DNA from: Alteromonas sp. KC3
GTDB lineage: Bacteria > Pseudomonadota > Gammaproteobacteria > Enterobacterales > Alteromonadaceae
Reading direction: 5' to 3'
DNA length: 64,000 bases
Assembly: GCF_016756315.1 (NCBI RefSeq)
Contig: NZ_AP024235.1
Span: forward strand, 62,001-126,000
This document shows positions 54,694 through 63,786 of the stretch, one piece after another. The notes beneath the pieces were generated by a model. The model ran no database searches. It saw only the letters and a program-made list of their open reading frames with translations, and had not been told where the DNA came from. The position numbers were made by a program, and so were the translations under genes. Position 1 is the stretch's first letter. The number at the start of each line of letters is the position of its first letter.

Positions 54694-54739
54694 AATGATA
54701 ATAATTATCATTTGTATAATTGTGCTGTATCGGTATAAT
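54694..54739 (+). promoter_or_regulatory. Fur box and promoter of the TonB receptor
   Basis: AATGATAATAATTATCATT (54694-54712) is a near-perfect 19-bp palindrome with the Fur core GATAAT/ATTATC. A TATAAT follows directly (54715-54720), so Fur would block polymerase. A second TATAAT sits at 54734-54739. The region 54483-54777 holds nothing else apart from the promoter of the divergent gene. Confidence 0.85.
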
Positions 54740-54777
54740 CCTCAGCCACACAAAATCATTACAACGCTGAGAACACC

Positions 54778-56871
54778 ATGAAACGACTTTCTTTATTTGC
54801 TTTATCGCCCTTAGCTCTGGCCTTTTCAGTGCATGCTCAAGACGTATCAAACGATACTCAAGCAGCACAAGATATTGATGTAGAGGAGATCCGCATTGTC
54901 GGTGTACGTCAAAATCGGGTAAGTCGCGGTGCAACAGGTTTGTCGATGGAAATTAGCGAAACGCCGCAATCAATTAGTATTTTGTCAGAAGATCTTATGC
55001 AGTCTTTTGGCGCATTTAACATTAACGACGCACTTAAACTTGCTCCGGGTATAAATGTTGAGGAGTGGGAGACTAATCGCACAAACTACACCGCTCGCGG
55101 CTTCGAGATAAAAAACACGCAAATTGACGGCGTCGGCTTGCCCAACGATTGGGGTATTGTAACGGGCGCTGTTGATGCCTACGGGTATGAAAAAATTGAA
55201 ATCATTCGTGGTGCAAACGGCTTACTTACTGGCGTAGGTAATGCATCAGGTACAATTAACTACGTAAGAAAGCGTCCAACTAATGAAACTGGCGGAGAAG
55301 TGGGCGCTAGCTTTGGCTCGTTCGACTTTAAGCGCGCGCAGGCTGACTATTCAGTTCTACTCACTGAAGATGGCCGCTGGGCGGCACGCGTTGTGGGAAG
55401 TATAGAAGACAAAGAAGGCCACATCGACGGGCTGAAGAACGACCGTACATTTCTTTACGGTGTAGTTGATGGGCAGCTAACCGATAATGCCACGGTCACA
55501 TTTGGGTTATCCCATCAAGATGCCAACACAGATGGCAATACGTGGGGCGGTTTAGTGTTTAACTATACTGATGGTACGCAAGCCGAGTGGGATGTAAGTG
55601 ATACCACAACACAAGAATGGACGAAGTGGGATACCCAAACCACAAACGCCTTTGCCGAGCTTGATTACGTTTTCGACAATGACTGGCAACTACTACTTAG
55701 CTATAACTACCGCGGCTTTGAAGATCAAAGTAAGCTATTTTACGCCTATGGCGCCATTGATAAAGAGACTGGTCTAGGCTTAACGGGCTGGCCGGGGCGT
55801 TACGACTCTGAGCGTGATTCGCATTTGGTAGAAGGACGCTTATTTGGCGAGTATGCGTTATTTGGTCGTGAACACGAGTTTAATGTCGGCGTGAGCCATG
55901 CCACCAGTGATGATGTGTCGTTTGTACATGCCTTTGATTACGCGACAACACCTGCATTTGGCCCAACTCCAGCTTTTCCTTACGGTCTTGATGCCATTGC
56001 AGAGCCAGAATGGTTGGTGCAGTCAGAATATTCCAATATAGAACAAACGCTTACGCGTTACTTCGGCTCAACAAAGATAGCAGTAAACGACGCCCTATTT
56101 GTTATTGCCGGGTTTAACGCGATAGATTTTGAGCGCAGCGGGGAAAATGCGGGCGCTGTTATCGACAACGAAGAAAGAGAGATAAGTCCTTATGTTGGCG
56201 CCACTTACGCCGTTACTGACAGAGTAAATGCCTATGTGAGTTATTCTGATGTGTATCAACCACAAGAACAGTACGACATTAACGGTCAATACCTAGCGCC
56301 GACCAAAGGCAAAAACTTTGAAACGGGCTTTAAAGCACAATGGTTTGACGACAGGTTATTAACTACGTTTGCGTATTTTACTGCTAAGCAAAATAACCTA
56401 GCGGCTTATGCCGGCACTAACCCAGATACGCTAATGTATTACTACAAAGGTGTGTCGGTAGAGTCGACAGGTTTTGAATTTGAGGTGGCAGGGCAAATTA
56501 CCGAGGCACTGCGCGCGAATGCGTCTTATACCAATATTGATGTTGAAGACGAACAGGGTAACGACGCCAACTTATGGGCGCCAAGAGATGTTGTTACTTT
56601 TCAGCTGGGTTATACCGTGCCTCAAGCGCCAGAAATTGAGCTAGGTGTAGGTGGTCGTTGGCAGTCTGAGATCAGCAATGTTGACTATAATGTAAAGCAA
56701 GGCGCCTATTTCTTAGGTAACGTGTATGCATCACAAGCATTTACTGACAACCTTACTGTCCGTATGAATATCAATAATATCTTTGATAAAAAGTACATCA
56801 ATAGCTTACATACAATCGGTTTTTACGGTGCGGGAATTAATGCGCAGTTAAGTGCCGTTTATACCTTCTAA
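54778..56871 (+). CDS. TonB-dependent siderophore receptor
   Basis: A 697-aa outer-membrane receptor. The signal peptide ends SVHAQ. A TonB-box-like DVEEIRIVG precedes the plug domain (GLSMEISETPQSISILSEDL, typical of the siderophore TIGR01783-type receptors; then RGANGLLTGVGNASGTINYVRKRP). The 22-strand barrel ends in SAVYTF. The Fur box upstream indicates iron-starvation induction. The ligand is a ferric siderophore, identity unknown. Confidence 0.94.
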   Translation: MKRLSLFALSPLALAFSVHAQDVSNDTQAAQDIDVEEIRIVGVRQNRVSRGATGLSMEISETPQSISILSEDLMQSFGAFNINDALKLAPGINVEEWETNRTNYTARGFEIKNTQIDGVGLPNDWGIVTGAVDAYGYEKIEIIRGANGLLTGVGNASGTINYVRKRPTNETGGEVGASFGSFDFKRAQADYSVLLTEDGRWAARVVGSIEDKEGHIDGLKNDRTFLYGVVDGQLTDNATVTFGLSHQDANTDGNTWGGLVFNYTDGTQAEWDVSDTTTQEWTKWDTQTTNAFAELDYVFDNDWQLLLSYNYRGFEDQSKLFYAYGAIDKETGLGLTGWPGRYDSERDSHLVEGRLFGEYALFGREHEFNVGVSHATSDDVSFVHAFDYATTPAFGPTPAFPYGLDAIAEPEWLVQSEYSNIEQTLTRYFGSTKIAVNDALFVIAGFNAIDFERSGENAGAVIDNEEREISPYVGATYAVTDRVNAYVSYSDVYQPQEQYDINGQYLAPTKGKNFETGFKAQWFDDRLLTTFAYFTAKQNNLAAYAGTNPDTLMYYYKGVSVESTGFEFEVAGQITEALRANASYTNIDVEDEQGNDANLWAPRDVVTFQLGYTVPQAPEIELGVGGRWQSEISNVDYNVKQGAYFLGNVYASQAFTDNLTVRMNINNIFDKKYINSLHTIGFYGAGINAQLSAVYTF

Positions 56872-56914
56872 CCAATAGTATTTAAGATACTTTGGTAATG
56901 GTAAGCTTATAAGT

Positions 56915-56940
56915 AAAGGGGCCTGTAATGGCTCCTTTTT
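56915..56940 (+). terminator. Terminator after the TonB receptor
   Basis: AAAGGGGCC (56915-56923) pairs with GGCTCCTTT (56930-56938), with one G-T, over TGTAAT. TT ends the T run. Confidence 0.75.
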
Positions 56941-57104
56941 GCTTTTAACTTGGCTAACAAGCTCGGCATATACACAATAGAGTTTACAAAAACTGTCATT
57001 ATTGGTTCACAGTCTGACCAGTTGCGTTGTACGAAAAAGTAGCAATGCTAGGCGCCTTGCTATACAGTGCCGACGATTTTTTAGACGTGAGGGAGAGGTC
57101 TTTG

Positions 57105-58007
57105 TTGACAAGTGTTGCCATGCGCTACTGCGTCTTTTCATTGGGCGCAATACTCACTTTGTATCCATCGTTAACCTTGGCGACGTCTGCGTTATGGTTA
57201 TCACAATGGCACGCGTCTGATAACAAGGTTCTCACTATGGATGAACAAACGCGTGATCTAATCCTTGATGGCATCCAAGATATTACCTTTACCCTTGAGC
57301 AAACTACATCGAAGCGCGCACTTATTCGTCTTCAAGAAAGTCGTAATGTGTGCGTAAGCGACCGCATCTACAACAAAGAGCGAGCACAATACAGTTTGGC
57401 GAGCACCCAGCCTCAGGTTGTTGTGCCAGGCATTAAGCTTTATGTACTCGACGCGTTTATTAAAAAATACAATATTGCACCTGTAGACCTAGCGCAGCTT
57501 ACACTTTCAGATCTTTTAACGCGGTATCCTCACTTTCGATTAGGTACAGTCGCAGGGCGTTCCTACGGCAAGGCGATTGATGATGAGCTTGTAAAAGATG
57601 CGCATAAACTGCGTTTATGGCAACGAAGTGGTAGTGATATGGGGGAAGGCGTTATCGACATGTTAGGCTCTAAACGCATTGATGCGCTACTTGAGTATCC
57701 GCCAGTATTTGAAAAAGTACGCGAGAAAAACGCTATCGATACTGCTATTCACGCCGTTTCTTTAAAAGATATTCCCGAATATGGCGTTGGTTATGTGTTG
57801 TGTTCTAAAAGCGATGAAGGCGAAAAGGCAATAAAGGCTATTTCAAGGCAACTTCGAGAAGTTACAAAACAGCGTGCCTATTTAGACGTGCATTTGTCTG
57901 CTATGCCTGCATCGTTTAAACAAGAAATGCTGCGTTACTATAACGAAGTTTACGGCACAGACTTTACGCTCACCCCCAATGAATCAAGCACTGCTAATAA
58001 CCATTAG
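57105..58007 (+). CDS. Periplasmic solute-binding-like protein (TIGR02285 type)
   Basis: About 300 aa. The signal peptide (MRYCVFSLGAILTLYPSLTLATS) leads into a type-3-like periplasmic-binding fold with VCVSDRIYNKERAQ, YSLASTQPQVV and LRLWQRSGSDMGEGVIDMLG. It resembles the TIGR02285 proteins found in marine Gammaproteobacteria. No ABC permease or ATPase is nearby, so it is probably sensory or scavenging. The strong GGGAGAGG at 57091-57098 points to TTG 57105 as the start. The ATG at 57120 has no such site but would also leave the signal peptide intact. Confidence 0.75.
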   Translation: MTSVAMRYCVFSLGAILTLYPSLTLATSALWLSQWHASDNKVLTMDEQTRDLILDGIQDITFTLEQTTSKRALIRLQESRNVCVSDRIYNKERAQYSLASTQPQVVVPGIKLYVLDAFIKKYNIAPVDLAQLTLSDLLTRYPHFRLGTVAGRSYGKAIDDELVKDAHKLRLWQRSGSDMGEGVIDMLGSKRIDALLEYPPVFEKVREKNAIDTAIHAVSLKDIPEYGVGYVLCSKSDEGEKAIKAISRQLREVTKQRAYLDVHLSAMPASFKQEMLRYYNEVYGTDFTLTPNESSTANNH

Positions 58008-58044
58008 CGCGCTCAAAGTGCTGAAAAGTAGATATGGAAAAAAT

Positions 58045-58068
58045 AAAACGCGACATTCGTCGCGTTTT
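58045..58068. terminator. Bidirectional terminator
   Basis: AAAACGCGAC (58045-58054) pairs perfectly with GTCGCGTTTT (58059-58068) over ATTC, between convergent genes. Confidence 0.85.
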
Positions 58069-58082
58069 ATCTGCTTGATTAA

Positions 58083-59303
58083 CTATTGGTACTTCTTAAG
58101 TTCCAGTCTCGATACCATACCTTTATGTACTTCATCTGGACCATCAGCAAGACGAAGTGCTCGAGCGCCTGCGGCAAATCGCGCAAGTGGGAAGTCGCTA
58201 CACATGCCTGCACCACCATGAATTTGTAGAGCCATATCTACTACACTTTGCAGCATATTGGGTACCACTACCTTGATAGCGGAAATCTCTGTCATAGCGT
58301 GTTTTACGCCCAAGTTGTCAATTTTCCACGCAGCGTGAAGAGTTAGTAAGCGCGCTTGTTCTATTGCCATTCGTGCATCGGCAACGCGTTCAAGGTTGCC
58401 ACCCAAGCGAATAATAGGCTTACCAAAGGCAACGCGTTCATGACCGCGCTCAAGGGCAAGTTCTAGGGCTTTTTCAGCCATACCAATGGCGCGCATACAG
58501 TGATGAATACGCCCTGGCCCTAAGCGACCTTGTGCAATGGCAAACCCTTTGCCTAGGCCCATAATAAGGTTGTCTTTACTTACTCGTACGTTGTCAAAGT
58601 GCATTTCACCGTGACCGTAAGGGGCATCATAATCGCCATAGGCGTCAAGCATACGCTTAATGGTGATCCCTGGTGTATCAAGTGGCACAACGACCATACT
58701 ATGACGGCTATGTTTATCGTTTTCAGGGTTAGATAGCCCCATAAAAATCGTAATTGCTGCGTTAGGGTGCCCTAAGCCCGTAGACCACCATTTCTTGCCA
58801 TTAATCACAACATCGTCACCATCTTCAATAATGGTTGCGGCCATATTCGTTGCGTCTGACGATGCCACATCAGGTTCGGTCATACCAAATACAGAGCGAA
58901 TCTCACCTGCCAATAAAGGCGTTAGCCATTTATCTTTTTGCGCGTCGTTACCAAAATGATAAAGCACTTCCATATTGCCTGTATCTGGGGCATTACAGTT
59001 AAATATTTCTGGCGCAAAAAGGTATTTACCCATGCGCTCCGCCATGGGCGCATACTCTAATGTTGTAAGCCCTTGCCCAAGCTTGGCGTCGGGCAAAAAC
59101 AAGTTCGCTAACCCTGCTTCTCGCGCTTTCGCTTTTAGTGCTTCAGTGCCAGGGTGAAGTTTCCAGTTTTTCCAGTCGCCGTGGTTGTTTTCTTTGTGGT
59201 GAAAGTCGTATACCTCATTCTCAATAGGCTCAATATGCTCTGCGATGAAAGCGTCGAGTTTCTCAAGTAAGGCTTTGGTTTTATCGTTATGCGAAAAGTC
59301 CAT
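58083..59303 (-). CDS. Acyl-CoA dehydrogenase (large-chain/ACAD10-11-like)
   Basis: A 406-aa FAD enzyme. FGMTEPDVASSDATN and INGKKWWSTGLGHP are the flavin- and substrate-binding strands. The C-terminal QIHGGAGMCSDFPLAR and LADGPDEVHKGMVSRLEL match the ACAD10/11-type dehydrogenases of long or branched acyl chains. ATG 59303 was chosen over a start 15 bases upstream. The divergent LysR gene probably regulates it. Confidence 0.88.
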   Translation of the reverse strand: MDFSHNDKTKALLEKLDAFIAEHIEPIENEVYDFHHKENNHGDWKNWKLHPGTEALKAKAREAGLANLFLPDAKLGQGLTTLEYAPMAERMGKYLFAPEIFNCNAPDTGNMEVLYHFGNDAQKDKWLTPLLAGEIRSVFGMTEPDVASSDATNMAATIIEDGDDVVINGKKWWSTGLGHPNAAITIFMGLSNPENDKHSRHSMVVVPLDTPGITIKRMLDAYGDYDAPYGHGEMHFDNVRVSKDNLIMGLGKGFAIAQGRLGPGRIHHCMRAIGMAEKALELALERGHERVAFGKPIIRLGGNLERVADARMAIEQARLLTLHAAWKIDNLGVKHAMTEISAIKVVVPNMLQSVVDMALQIHGGAGMCSDFPLARFAAGARALRLADGPDEVHKGMVSRLELKKYQ

Positions 59304-59390
59304 AGGGCACCTAATCAAATTGGTTGCGTTTTGACCTATAGTAGTGAAAGTTACTGAGTGAATGAAATGAAATATAATCCTCTATTGTTG

Positions 59391-59403
59391 TGAATTTTGT
59401 TCA
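59391..59403. promoter_or_regulatory. Candidate LysR-type operator
   Basis: TGAA-TTTTG-TTCA (59391-59403) is a T-N11-A inverted repeat in the gap between the divergent acyl-CoA dehydrogenase and lysR genes. Confidence 0.35.
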
Positions 59404-59479
59404 TGGTGCTAGGCTGTTGGCATATCGCAAGATGCCAAGCAGATAATGCAAACAACTAAGTAGTGGACAGGGGCAAGAA

Positions 59480-60403
59480 ATGAGTGAGCAGCGGCAGTTT
59501 GAAAAACTCGATCTCAATTTACTCAAGGTGTTCGAAGCCTTATGGCAGCACAAAAACATGACGCGAGTAGCCGAAGCGCTGCATATTACACCTTCTGCTG
59601 TTAGCCACGCTATGCGACGGTTTCGCGATATACTAGGCGACCCTTTATTTGTTAAAGAAAAGCAAAGTATGCTGCCAACCGCTGCTTGCGAGCGTCTTGC
59701 GCCGACCATCTTGCAAGCGCTTAGCAACATTCGAAAAGCATTGGGTGAGTTTTCAAACTTTAATCCAGCCCATAGCCATCAGCGTTTTGTGATTGCGATG
59801 CAAGAGTCACTTGAACTGGGTGTGCTACCTACGCTATTGGCAAGGTTAGAAAAAGAAGCGCCAAACGTTGAAGTAGTCAGCACTCGTCTTCACCGCGACA
59901 CTATGCTCAGTGACTTAAGCAATCGCAGTTTGCACTTAGTGATTGATATCGGACGGGCTGTTGCCTCTCCCATCTCGCATTCTCTGTTACGCCGCGATAC
60001 CTACAGAGTGTTGATGAATAAAAACAACCCTCTAGTGACCACACTGGATAAACGCCGATATCTTGCAGCGCGTCATATTACGGTGTCGAACCGTGCAAAG
60101 GGGGCCTCAGTTGAAGAAATTGCGCTACAACAATTGGGTGTGAGTAGACCCTCATTATGGCGCTGCCAAAACTACCGTGCTGCTGCTGATGTGGTTTCAA
60201 GTACTCACGCGCTGCTCACGCTTCCCGGCTCGGTAGTTGATGCAGTGGCTGACGACAACGTGATAAGTACAAAGCTACCTTACGGGCTTCCTGCACTTGA
60301 AACGCACTTATACTGGCATAGTCAGCATGAGGGGGAGCCCGGCTTAATGTGGTTGAAAGATTTAATGTTACATCTTTTCGCTGAATCTGGTCATGGTAAG
60401 TAA
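59480..60403 (+). CDS. LysR-family transcriptional regulator
   Basis: A 307-aa LTTR. The N-terminal HTH is LNLLKVFEALWQHKNMTRVAE then ALHITPSAVSHAMRRFR, and the effector-binding domain follows. Its group resembles NodD/PA0218-like regulators (FVKEKQSMLPTAACERLAP). It is divergent from the acyl-CoA dehydrogenase gene and followed 40 bp later by an MBL hydrolase gene. Confidence 0.92.
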   Translation: MSEQRQFEKLDLNLLKVFEALWQHKNMTRVAEALHITPSAVSHAMRRFRDILGDPLFVKEKQSMLPTAACERLAPTILQALSNIRKALGEFSNFNPAHSHQRFVIAMQESLELGVLPTLLARLEKEAPNVEVVSTRLHRDTMLSDLSNRSLHLVIDIGRAVASPISHSLLRRDTYRVLMNKNNPLVTTLDKRRYLAARHITVSNRAKGASVEEIALQQLGVSRPSLWRCQNYRAAADVVSSTHALLTLPGSVVDAVADDNVISTKLPYGLPALETHLYWHSQHEGEPGLMWLKDLMLHLFAESGHGK

Positions 60404-60443
60404 TGTTTGATAGCATGCGCGCATTATTTGATTGAGTATATCT

Positions 60444-61205
60444 ATGAAGATCCACACGTTACCTGGCTATATACAGCACATTTATCTTGTTGAAGAGGAT
60501 AATAAACTACTGTTGCTAGATGGGTGTAGTCGTGCAGATGTGAATAAGGTATGTGCTTATATTACTCAAACCCTTGGGCGGCCGCTGAGTGACTTAGCGT
60601 TAGTGGTGGTCACGCACATGCACCCTGATCACGCCGGGGGCGCGATACGTCTTCGCGAGCGAACAGGGGCGCAAGTGGCCGCACATCCTAAAGCGCCTCA
60701 CTGGTATAGTGGGGTTACCGGGCGTGTGGCCCATAGTATCGATTTGTTGCTTACCTTGTGGGTGGCAAGCCGCATTGGAAAACCCAAAATGCCAGTGTGG
60801 TATAACCCTGTTCTAACGCCAGATCTATTATTACAAGACGGACAGCGGCTACCTGGTTTCGCTAATTGGCAGATAATGTACACACCAGGTCACACTGACC
60901 ATGATTTATCTGTTGTTCACGTACCAAGCCAGCAGGCTTATATTGCTGACGTGTTAGTGAAAGTAAAAGGCGAATTAGTACCGCCATATCCTCTTTGCCA
61001 TCCTAATCAATACAGAGACAGCTTAACCAAGCTAGCTCAGTCACAAATTGATACATTCTTTTGTGCGCACGTTGAGCCAACAAAGAAAGACGATATCGAC
61101 TTTGAACACGTTATAGAAAATGCACCGCGAAAGCCCAAGAATCACTGGCATTCCAGCAAAAACCGCATCAAGAAAAAGTTGTTTGGCCTTACTCGAGAAC
61201 ACTAA
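60444..61205 (+). CDS. MBL-fold metallo-hydrolase
   Basis: A 253-aa metallo-beta-lactamase-fold protein. The metal-binding motif is VVTHMHPDHAGG (HxHxDH), with a further ligand His in YTPGHTDHDLSVVHV and Asp in AYIADVLV. The substrate is unknown; glyoxalase II-like or lactonase-like activities are possible. ATG 60444 fits the fold's first strand. Confidence 0.85.
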   Translation: MKIHTLPGYIQHIYLVEEDNKLLLLDGCSRADVNKVCAYITQTLGRPLSDLALVVVTHMHPDHAGGAIRLRERTGAQVAAHPKAPHWYSGVTGRVAHSIDLLLTLWVASRIGKPKMPVWYNPVLTPDLLLQDGQRLPGFANWQIMYTPGHTDHDLSVVHVPSQQAYIADVLVKVKGELVPPYPLCHPNQYRDSLTKLAQSQIDTFFCAHVEPTKKDDIDFEHVIENAPRKPKNHWHSSKNRIKKKLFGLTREH

Positions 61206-61385
61206 AACAAACTTGCCGTAAACGCATTACCGAAGGGTTTTACGTGGCATTACCCTTGCTTTTACCCGCTTTACAACCACATTTAAACTATGCACAGTGT
61301 CACGTAGGGGCAACTGCGAAATACGCAGCAGGTGCCGCTCAGTAGAGGGCACAGCAAGGTAATTAAAAGGAGTAATGCGGGCTGT

Positions 61386-62774
61386 ATGCAAAAAAATATC
61401 GCTACGCTGTTTGATAAAACACGGGCTGTGGCGTCGTTAACTGGCGACAAACTGGCTGATGTGTTTAGCAAAGAAACGCACCGATTTACCATTACAGGGC
61501 TTAGTCGCAGTGGCAAGTCTATGCTGTTTACCAGTCTTATCACTATGCTGAAAAGTCGAAGTGAAGAGGGCTATGCCTGCTTGCCATTACTGCGTTATCT
61601 CCCGCCTTCACAAGTGTTAGACATGCAAATAGCGCCCATCGAGGGCTATAAACCCTTTCCTCATCTAGACAACATAGAAGCACTAGAGCAAGGTATTTGG
61701 CCTGATGCTACCGAAGAAGCTTATGGTTTTAAGTTAATTGTTCGGCTTAAGCAAACCGCGTCGCTTAAGCGCCACGTATTGCCACACACCGACGTGGTGT
61801 TTGAATTTATTGATTATCCCGGAGAGTGGATAACCGACATTCCTATGTTAAGTAAAACCTACGCACAGTGGTCAGACTCGGCGTGGGCTCAACTTAGCAG
61901 TGGTCCTCAACAATATTACGCGAATGCGTGGAAGGCCGTTGTTAATCAGTTCGATTTTGAGCAAGCACCTACCCCTGAGCGCATAACACAACTACTTGAT
62001 GCCTATCGAAGTTATTTGGTAGAGGCAAAAGCCAATGGCATATCGCTGTTGCAACCGGGAAGTTTTTTGCTGGAGTCCAGTGACTTTAATTGGCGTGAAT
62101 TTGGTTTTACGCCACTGCCTTCAAGTATAACGAGCGACGTGTCACACCCTTGGTTTATTGCGTTTAACAAGCACTTTTCAACATTTCAAACGAAATGGCT
62201 CACGCCATTGAAGCAGTCCATTTTCAAAGAAACTGACAAACAAATCATTCTTATCGATTTGTTTGAAGGGCTAAATCACAGTAGACAGCACCTATATCAG
62301 CTCAAAGAAACGCTAAGTCATTTAGCCGATACCTTCGTCTATGGGCAAAGCGGGTGGTTCTCGCGCACTATTTTGAAAAAAGAACAAATTGGCCGAGTCG
62401 CATTTGTTGCCACTAAAGCTGATCTTATTCCTCATAGTCAACGAGATAATCTGTTGAGTTTACTCACTCAGATAACAGAAGGGGCACGGGCTCGATTTAC
62501 CGATAAGCCTATTCAATTTGAACACTTTTTGGTATCAGCTATGCAGGTTACTGACGAAGGGGGAAGCGATAACGCTATACGCTACAAAAATAGCGAAGGG
62601 CAGTATGTAGAATCCACATTTGAGCCGGTGCCACGTAAATTGAAAGAGATGGAAGAGGGCAGTCATTTTCCCGTGCCACACGTAACCGTGCCTTCCGACT
62701 TTAAGGCGCGCATTCTGGCAGGAAAAGGCATAGACAGATTACTGCAATTTCTACTCGGGAAAGAAGAGATTTAG
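61386..62774 (+). CDS. ycjX: YcjX-family P-loop protein (DUF463)
   Basis: A 462-aa predicted GTPase-like ATPase. The P-loop is ITGLSRSGKSMLFTSL near residue 36, the Walker-B-like FEFIDYPGEW follows, and a helical insert and VATKADLIPHSQ (base-recognition) come later. In enterobacteria ycjX and ycjF are stress-induced with psp genes, but no pspABC genes are visible here. AAGGAG lies 13 nt upstream of the ATG, a little long. Confidence 0.9.
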   Translation: MQKNIATLFDKTRAVASLTGDKLADVFSKETHRFTITGLSRSGKSMLFTSLITMLKSRSEEGYACLPLLRYLPPSQVLDMQIAPIEGYKPFPHLDNIEALEQGIWPDATEEAYGFKLIVRLKQTASLKRHVLPHTDVVFEFIDYPGEWITDIPMLSKTYAQWSDSAWAQLSSGPQQYYANAWKAVVNQFDFEQAPTPERITQLLDAYRSYLVEAKANGISLLQPGSFLLESSDFNWREFGFTPLPSSITSDVSHPWFIAFNKHFSTFQTKWLTPLKQSIFKETDKQIILIDLFEGLNHSRQHLYQLKETLSHLADTFVYGQSGWFSRTILKKEQIGRVAFVATKADLIPHSQRDNLLSLLTQITEGARARFTDKPIQFEHFLVSAMQVTDEGGSDNAIRYKNSEGQYVESTFEPVPRKLKEMEEGSHFPVPHVTVPSDFKARILAGKGIDRLLQFLLGKEEI

Positions 62775-62865
62775 AGCGTGTTGGGCTTAAACACAAAAGC
62801 GCCAAGCGTAAACAGGCCGACGTGCTGCTAGGCAATAACGCACACGCGCTTATGAAGGTATTAGC

Positions 62866-63771
62866 ATGAACGAAAAACCACAATATAAAACGAAAGTAAC
62901 TACACAGACTTTAGATATTGCTCAGCCCGAGACAAAACTGCCGCAGCAGGTGGCACAAGATGTATGGGAAGTAGACGCTAAAGAAAAAGGCGTGTCGTTG
63001 GGTACGGCAACATTGGGCTTTGGTGTAGTGTCATTGTTAGGCTTTTTTGTTTTTGAAGCCTACACCACATTAATGGCAAATATGGCCGAGCACCCCATCG
63101 GGGCAAGTGTATTAGGCGTTATGTTAGCGGGCTTTGTCAGTTGCTTTAGTTTTTTAAGTTTTCGAGAGTGGCGAGGCTATAAGCAAGTGAATACCGCAAT
63201 GGATGATGCGGGTGCTATTCGCGAGTTGCTTGCGAGCAAAGGCAGTGAAACCTCGCCGCAGAAAGTGCAAAGTGTGTTACTACATCATGGTAAGCGATTT
63301 AGTAAAGGGTCTTACGCTGCACACTGCTTTGAGCGCTATCAGCAGCAATTGCAAAGCGACATGACATCGGCCGAGTATTTAGGGTTATATGAAGATACCG
63401 TACTAATACAAGTGCAAGCCAAAGCGCACAAAGTATTAAACAAGGAATCTGTGACCGCGGGGAGCCTGGCATTTATTAGCCCCAATAATCTCATTCAAAC
63501 GTTCGCGGTAATTTGGATAAGCTTTAGAACCATTCGGCGTTTGGCAAGAGTTTACGGGCTTCGCCCCAGTACAGTGGGCAACTGGAAGTTACTTAAAGTG
63601 CTTGCTCAAAACATTGCAGCACAAGGCGTGTTTGACTTAGCCACAGATGAAGTGGCCAATCAAATTGGTGGCAGTTTGTCGGCTAAATTTATGGAAAATT
63701 CAGCCGAAGCCATTGCCGCAGGCGCGCTAAACGCAAGGCTAGGACGAGCGCTTATAAAACTGCTTAAGTAG
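62866..63771 (+). CDS. ycjF: YcjF-family inner-membrane protein (DUF697)
   Basis: A 301-aa protein. A soluble N-terminus precedes two TM helices at about 45-100 (GTATLGFGVVSLLGFFVFEAY and SVLGVMLAGFVSCFSFL). The C-terminal DUF697 region has another hydrophobic part (NNLIQTFAVIWISFRTIRRL and GVFDLATDEVANQIGG). It follows ycjX by 91 bp on the same strand; the pair is conserved in many Gammaproteobacteria. Confidence 0.9.
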   Translation: MNEKPQYKTKVTTQTLDIAQPETKLPQQVAQDVWEVDAKEKGVSLGTATLGFGVVSLLGFFVFEAYTTLMANMAEHPIGASVLGVMLAGFVSCFSFLSFREWRGYKQVNTAMDDAGAIRELLASKGSETSPQKVQSVLLHHGKRFSKGSYAAHCFERYQQQLQSDMTSAEYLGLYEDTVLIQVQAKAHKVLNKESVTAGSLAFISPNNLIQTFAVIWISFRTIRRLARVYGLRPSTVGNWKLLKVLAQNIAAQGVFDLATDEVANQIGGSLSAKFMENSAEAIAAGALNARLGRALIKLLK

Positions 63772-63786
63772 CCAATCTACCAGCAG

